Shown: positions 53,940 through 55,951 of the stretch, one piece after another
Position numbering within the stretch: the first letter of the stretch is position 1
Layout: each line of letters begins with the position of its first letter
Source of the DNA: DASPSR01 sp035516175
Lineage (GTDB): Bacteria > Nitrospirota > UBA9217
Length of the DNA stretch: 55,951 bases
Assembly (NCBI GenBank): GCA_035516175.1
Contig: DATJAO010000036.1
Location: 1 to 55,951 of the forward strand
Reading direction: 5' to 3'
The notes under the pieces: generated by a model
What the model saw: only the letters and a program-made list of their open reading frames with translations
Database searches by the model: none
What the model was told of the DNA's origin: nothing
Program-made: the position numbers and the translations under genes

Positions 53940-54992
53940 ATGTCTGAGAAAGACACCGATAAAAAAAGCATAACAATCAAACGGTCTTTTCTACTGGTCC
54001 TCCTGCTTGCGGCATTTTCGTTCGGGGCGTTCATCGGCAGAGGAACGGGGATGCTCGGCAGCATATACGAGGACAGCAGCGAAGAACATTCGGCTGATAC
54101 GGGAGGCGCATTCAGGTTCATACGACCCCCGCGCGGAAACATGACGCCCGATATAGCGCGCACACTTAGCGAACTGAAGCCATTCCGCTATAAGGTAGAC
54201 GCGCTTATTCAGAGCAAACTGAGAACGGGCGAGGCATCAACGGTATCTGTTTTTTTCCAGGATCTAAAAAGCGGGCACCGGTTCGGCATCCGAGAGCAGG
54301 AACCGTTCTCTCCCGAAAGCCTTTTGAAACTGCCCCTCATGGTCGCCTACTTCAAATGGGCAGAGTCATACCCCCACGTTCTGAAACGCAAAATACCCTA
54401 TGAAGGTAACATGGAAGAAAGCGGCCTGCAGAACACAAAAGCAGCTAGGCCTCTCGAGAAAGGCAGATCCTATACGGTTGACGATCTGATCCTCAGGATG
54501 ATCGCATATGACGATACCGATGCGCATGCGCTGCTGATGGCAAATCTCCCGCCTGGCTACCTTGACCGGGTCTTTAAGGATATCTATGCCAACTATGACC
54601 CGGCGAAGAAGGACGACGCCGTGACGTTCAGCGCCTATGCCTCATTCTTTCGCGTGCTCTACAACTCTTCCTATTTGAGCAATGAGATGTCCGAGAAGGC
54701 CCTCCGCTATCTTTCTCGGTCTGCGTTCAGGGACGGAATCGTCGCGGGCATCCCGTCGAATGTGGACTGTGCTATCAAGTCCGGCGAGAGGGCAATGCAG
54801 GCCGATGAGGGTGGCAGCGAAAAGGAAATGAAGCAGATTCATGAGTTCGGGATCATTTACTATCCAGGCCGCCCGTATCTCATGGGGGTCATGGCCCGTG
54901 GGGAAGATTCCGGGAAGTTAACGAACGTCATTCGTGATGTCACTACGCTTATTTATGAAGAAATAGACCGGCAAACACGGTTGCCAGGGTAG
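53940..54992 (+). CDS. Exported class A beta-lactamase-like serine hydrolase
   Basis: A 350-aa protein with an N-terminal membrane/signal helix (about 14-34), a linker, and a penicillin-binding/beta-lactamase fold. It has the SxxK motif S127-LL-K130 in PESLLKLPLM, YDDTDAH where SDN is expected, and KSGE (K280) for the KTG motif. It lacks the classic Glu166 loop signature, so it may be a peptidoglycan amidase/carboxypeptidase-like or inactive homologue rather than a resistance enzyme. ATG 53940 follows GGAGAGGG; it is 39 nt after the PEP-utilising gene. Confidence 0.75.
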   Translation: MSEKDTDKKSITIKRSFLLVLLLAAFSFGAFIGRGTGMLGSIYEDSSEEHSADTGGAFRFIRPPRGNMTPDIARTLSELKPFRYKVDALIQSKLRTGEASTVSVFFQDLKSGHRFGIREQEPFSPESLLKLPLMVAYFKWAESYPHVLKRKIPYEGNMEESGLQNTKAARPLEKGRSYTVDDLILRMIAYDDTDAHALLMANLPPGYLDRVFKDIYANYDPAKKDDAVTFSAYASFFRVLYNSSYLSNEMSEKALRYLSRSAFRDGIVAGIPSNVDCAIKSGERAMQADEGGSEKEMKQIHEFGIIYYPGRPYLMGVMARGEDSGKLTNVIRDVTTLIYEEIDRQTRLPG

Positions 54993-55257
54993 AAGCTGGA
55001 GAGAGAGGAATATTATCCAATGCAAAGTGAAGAGGTTTTCAACAAATGGAGAATCGGAGAAGATTAAACCTGACTGCATGAGTGAGCTTCACATAGTAGA
55101 TTTAGACATGTTTAAGAAAAGGAAAAAGTCTTATTTCCCGCTCGATCTTCTGATGGCATGCAGAAAATTTATGGGCATTCTTTATAATGTTATGGATCGT
55201 ATTTTAAATCGAAAAGCCCATTCCGCAAGTTTCTAATACCGGTGCAGCCCTTCTTGT
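54993..55257. other. Intergenic region before the IS607 element
   Basis: About 265 nt. A 69-codon frame starting at GTG 55027 (KRFSTNGESEKIK...) has no good ribosome-binding site and no family likeness; it is not annotated. No terminator with a T-run is visible after the hydrolase gene. Confidence 0.35.
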
Positions 55258-55315
55258 TGGGTTGTCCCTGGGGTTGTTAACAGTTGGACAAATATATACC
55301 CATATATAATAATAT

Positions 55316-55900
55316 ATGGACATGAAGCTAAGTCAATGGGCTAATCAGCAGGGGCTTTCCTATAAGACGGCATGGCGCATGTGGAAACTGGGTCAGTTGC
55401 CGATCCCGGCCGATCAGCTGCCTACGGGGACTATCATCGTTCATCCTCCCGTTACCGCCAGTGAAGGAGGAGCTGCACTCTATGCCAGGGTTTCGAGCGC
55501 TGACCGGAAAAGCGACCTGGACCGGCAGATTGCCAGGTTAAGCGCATTTGCCGCGGCGAAGCAGCTCCGCGTGGTCGAGGTCGTCAAGGAAGCGGGTACG
55601 GGATTGAACGGCCATCGCCGCGCCATGCTCCGGATCCTCAGAAACCCCGCCGTCAGTACCATTGTTGTTGAACACCGGGACAGGCTGATGAGATTCGGGA
55701 GCGAGTATGTGGACGCTGCTCTTTCCGCACAAGGCAGAAAGCTTCTTGTCATGGATCCCGAGGAGATGAAGGATGATATCGTCCGGGACCTTCATGAAGT
55801 CATCGTATCGCTCTGTGCGCGGCTGTACGGGAAGCGATCGGCAAAGAGCAGGGCTAAACGCGCGATGGAAGCAGCCACCGGAGAACGGCAGCATGAGTAA
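55316..55900 (+). CDS. tnpA: IS607-family serine transposase TnpA
   Basis: A 194-aa serine recombinase. An N-terminal MerR-like HTH (LSQWANQQGLSYKTAWRMWK) is followed by the resolvase catalytic domain with ALYARVSSADRKSDLDRQI, where the Ser in YARVSS is the nucleophile, and VEHRDRLMRFG with conserved arginines. The HTH precedes the catalytic domain, as in IS607 and unlike most resolvases. ATG 55316 or 55322 may be used. The stop overlaps the start of tnpB by 8 nt. Confidence 0.93.
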   Translation: MDMKLSQWANQQGLSYKTAWRMWKLGQLPIPADQLPTGTIIVHPPVTASEGGAALYARVSSADRKSDLDRQIARLSAFAAAKQLRVVEVVKEAGTGLNGHRRAMLRILRNPAVSTIVVEHRDRLMRFGSEYVDAALSAQGRKLLVMDPEEMKDDIVRDLHEVIVSLCARLYGKRSAKSRAKRAMEAATGERQHE

Positions 55901-55951
55901 AGAGCTCCGCACATACCAGTGCCGCATGGATGCAGGAAAAACCGAAGACGA
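55893..55951 (+). CDS. tnpB: TnpB-like protein of the IS607 element, N-terminal part only
   Basis: ATG 55893 overlaps the tnpA stop and opens SKELRTYQCRMDAGKTED, running off the window end with no stop. Position and the tnpA-tnpB overlap identify it as the OrfB/TnpB gene usual in IS607 elements, an RNA-guided nuclease family. The visible 19 codons carry no diagnostic motif, so the call rests on context. Confidence 0.6.
   Translation, partial: MSKELRTYQCRMDAGKTED

Larger units (their letters stand above)
55258..55951 (+). mobile_element. IS607-family insertion sequence (left part, truncated by window end)
   Basis: Contains the serine transposase gene and the beginning of the overlapping tnpB. 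Before tnpA lies a GTTG-rich leader with an inverted repeat TTGTCC (55262-55267) / GGACAA (55287-55292) and AT-rich ATATATACCCATATATAATA, likely part of the left end that TnpA binds. The exact left boundary and the right end cannot be set here. Confidence 0.75.

Overview
The window reads as chromosomal DNA of a GC-rich Gram-negative bacterium. Evidence includes a two-subunit glycyl-tRNA synthetase (glyQ/glyS), an FtsB-like divisome protein, PPDK, GreB, Rsm22 and DUF3786 proteins, lipoproteins with lipoboxes, a CusBA-type RND pump, several NtrC-class activators and a sigma-54 promoter. The combination resembles Nitrospirota or a geobacter-like Desulfobacterota. This placement is inferred from gene content only.

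Layout: (1) 1-10.9 kb is mostly housekeeping: two tiny lysine-rich peptide genes with the same ribosome-binding leader, ftsB, a GH57 glycosidase, an Ig-repeat lipoprotein, glyQ-glyS behind a near-consensus promoter, and ppdK. (2) 10.9-15.1 kb holds a decayed mazEF module, ribD with an adjacent HAD phosphatase, a spermidine-synthase fragment, and minus-strand DUF202 and MarC genes. (3) 15.6-24.2 kb is a copper/silver locus: a GEMM-like leader RNA with its own terminator, a multicopper oxidase, a CusB-type adaptor with two C-terminal YHS domains, CusA and an FKBP isomerase. (4) 24.6-33.3 kb is signalling: a 58-residue membrane protein coupled to a symporter/histidine-kinase fusion and an NtrC regulator (CbrAB-like), then a second kinase/NtrC pair. 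(5) 33.4-39 kb has a GT2 plus a low-GC multi-pass TPR protein, rsm22, greB and a DUF3786 gene. (6) 39.4-45.4 kb mixes live genes (a USP-like gene behind a sigma-54 promoter, an MFS pump, TauE/SafE plus its TIGR02186 partner) with debris: two USP fragments, IS630 and IS21 remnants, a broken paralogue of the 48.7-kb gene, a duplicated gene end and a dead tatA. (7) 45.6-49.2 kb carries the most unusual locus. (8) 49.4-55 kb has a third kinase/receiver pair, a PEP-synthase-like enzyme without its usual C-terminal barrel and a beta-lactamase-like protein. The window ends inside an IS607-family element.

The best candidate for an undescribed system is 45566-49188. Two overlapping genes fuse an MshEN-like N-terminal domain (a family known to bind c-di-GMP) to three and two tandem, enlarged DUF202-like membrane modules. 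Each module starts with a helix in which Arg, usually followed by Thr, recurs exactly every seven residues, five or six times, leading into two membrane segments. DUF202 also includes the Vtc1-type membrane domain of polyphosphate polymerase complexes, so a nucleotide-controlled polyanion-binding or conducting membrane assembly is a testable inference. A small two-TM protein follows, and a broken copy of it, with its upstream region, lies 6 kb away.
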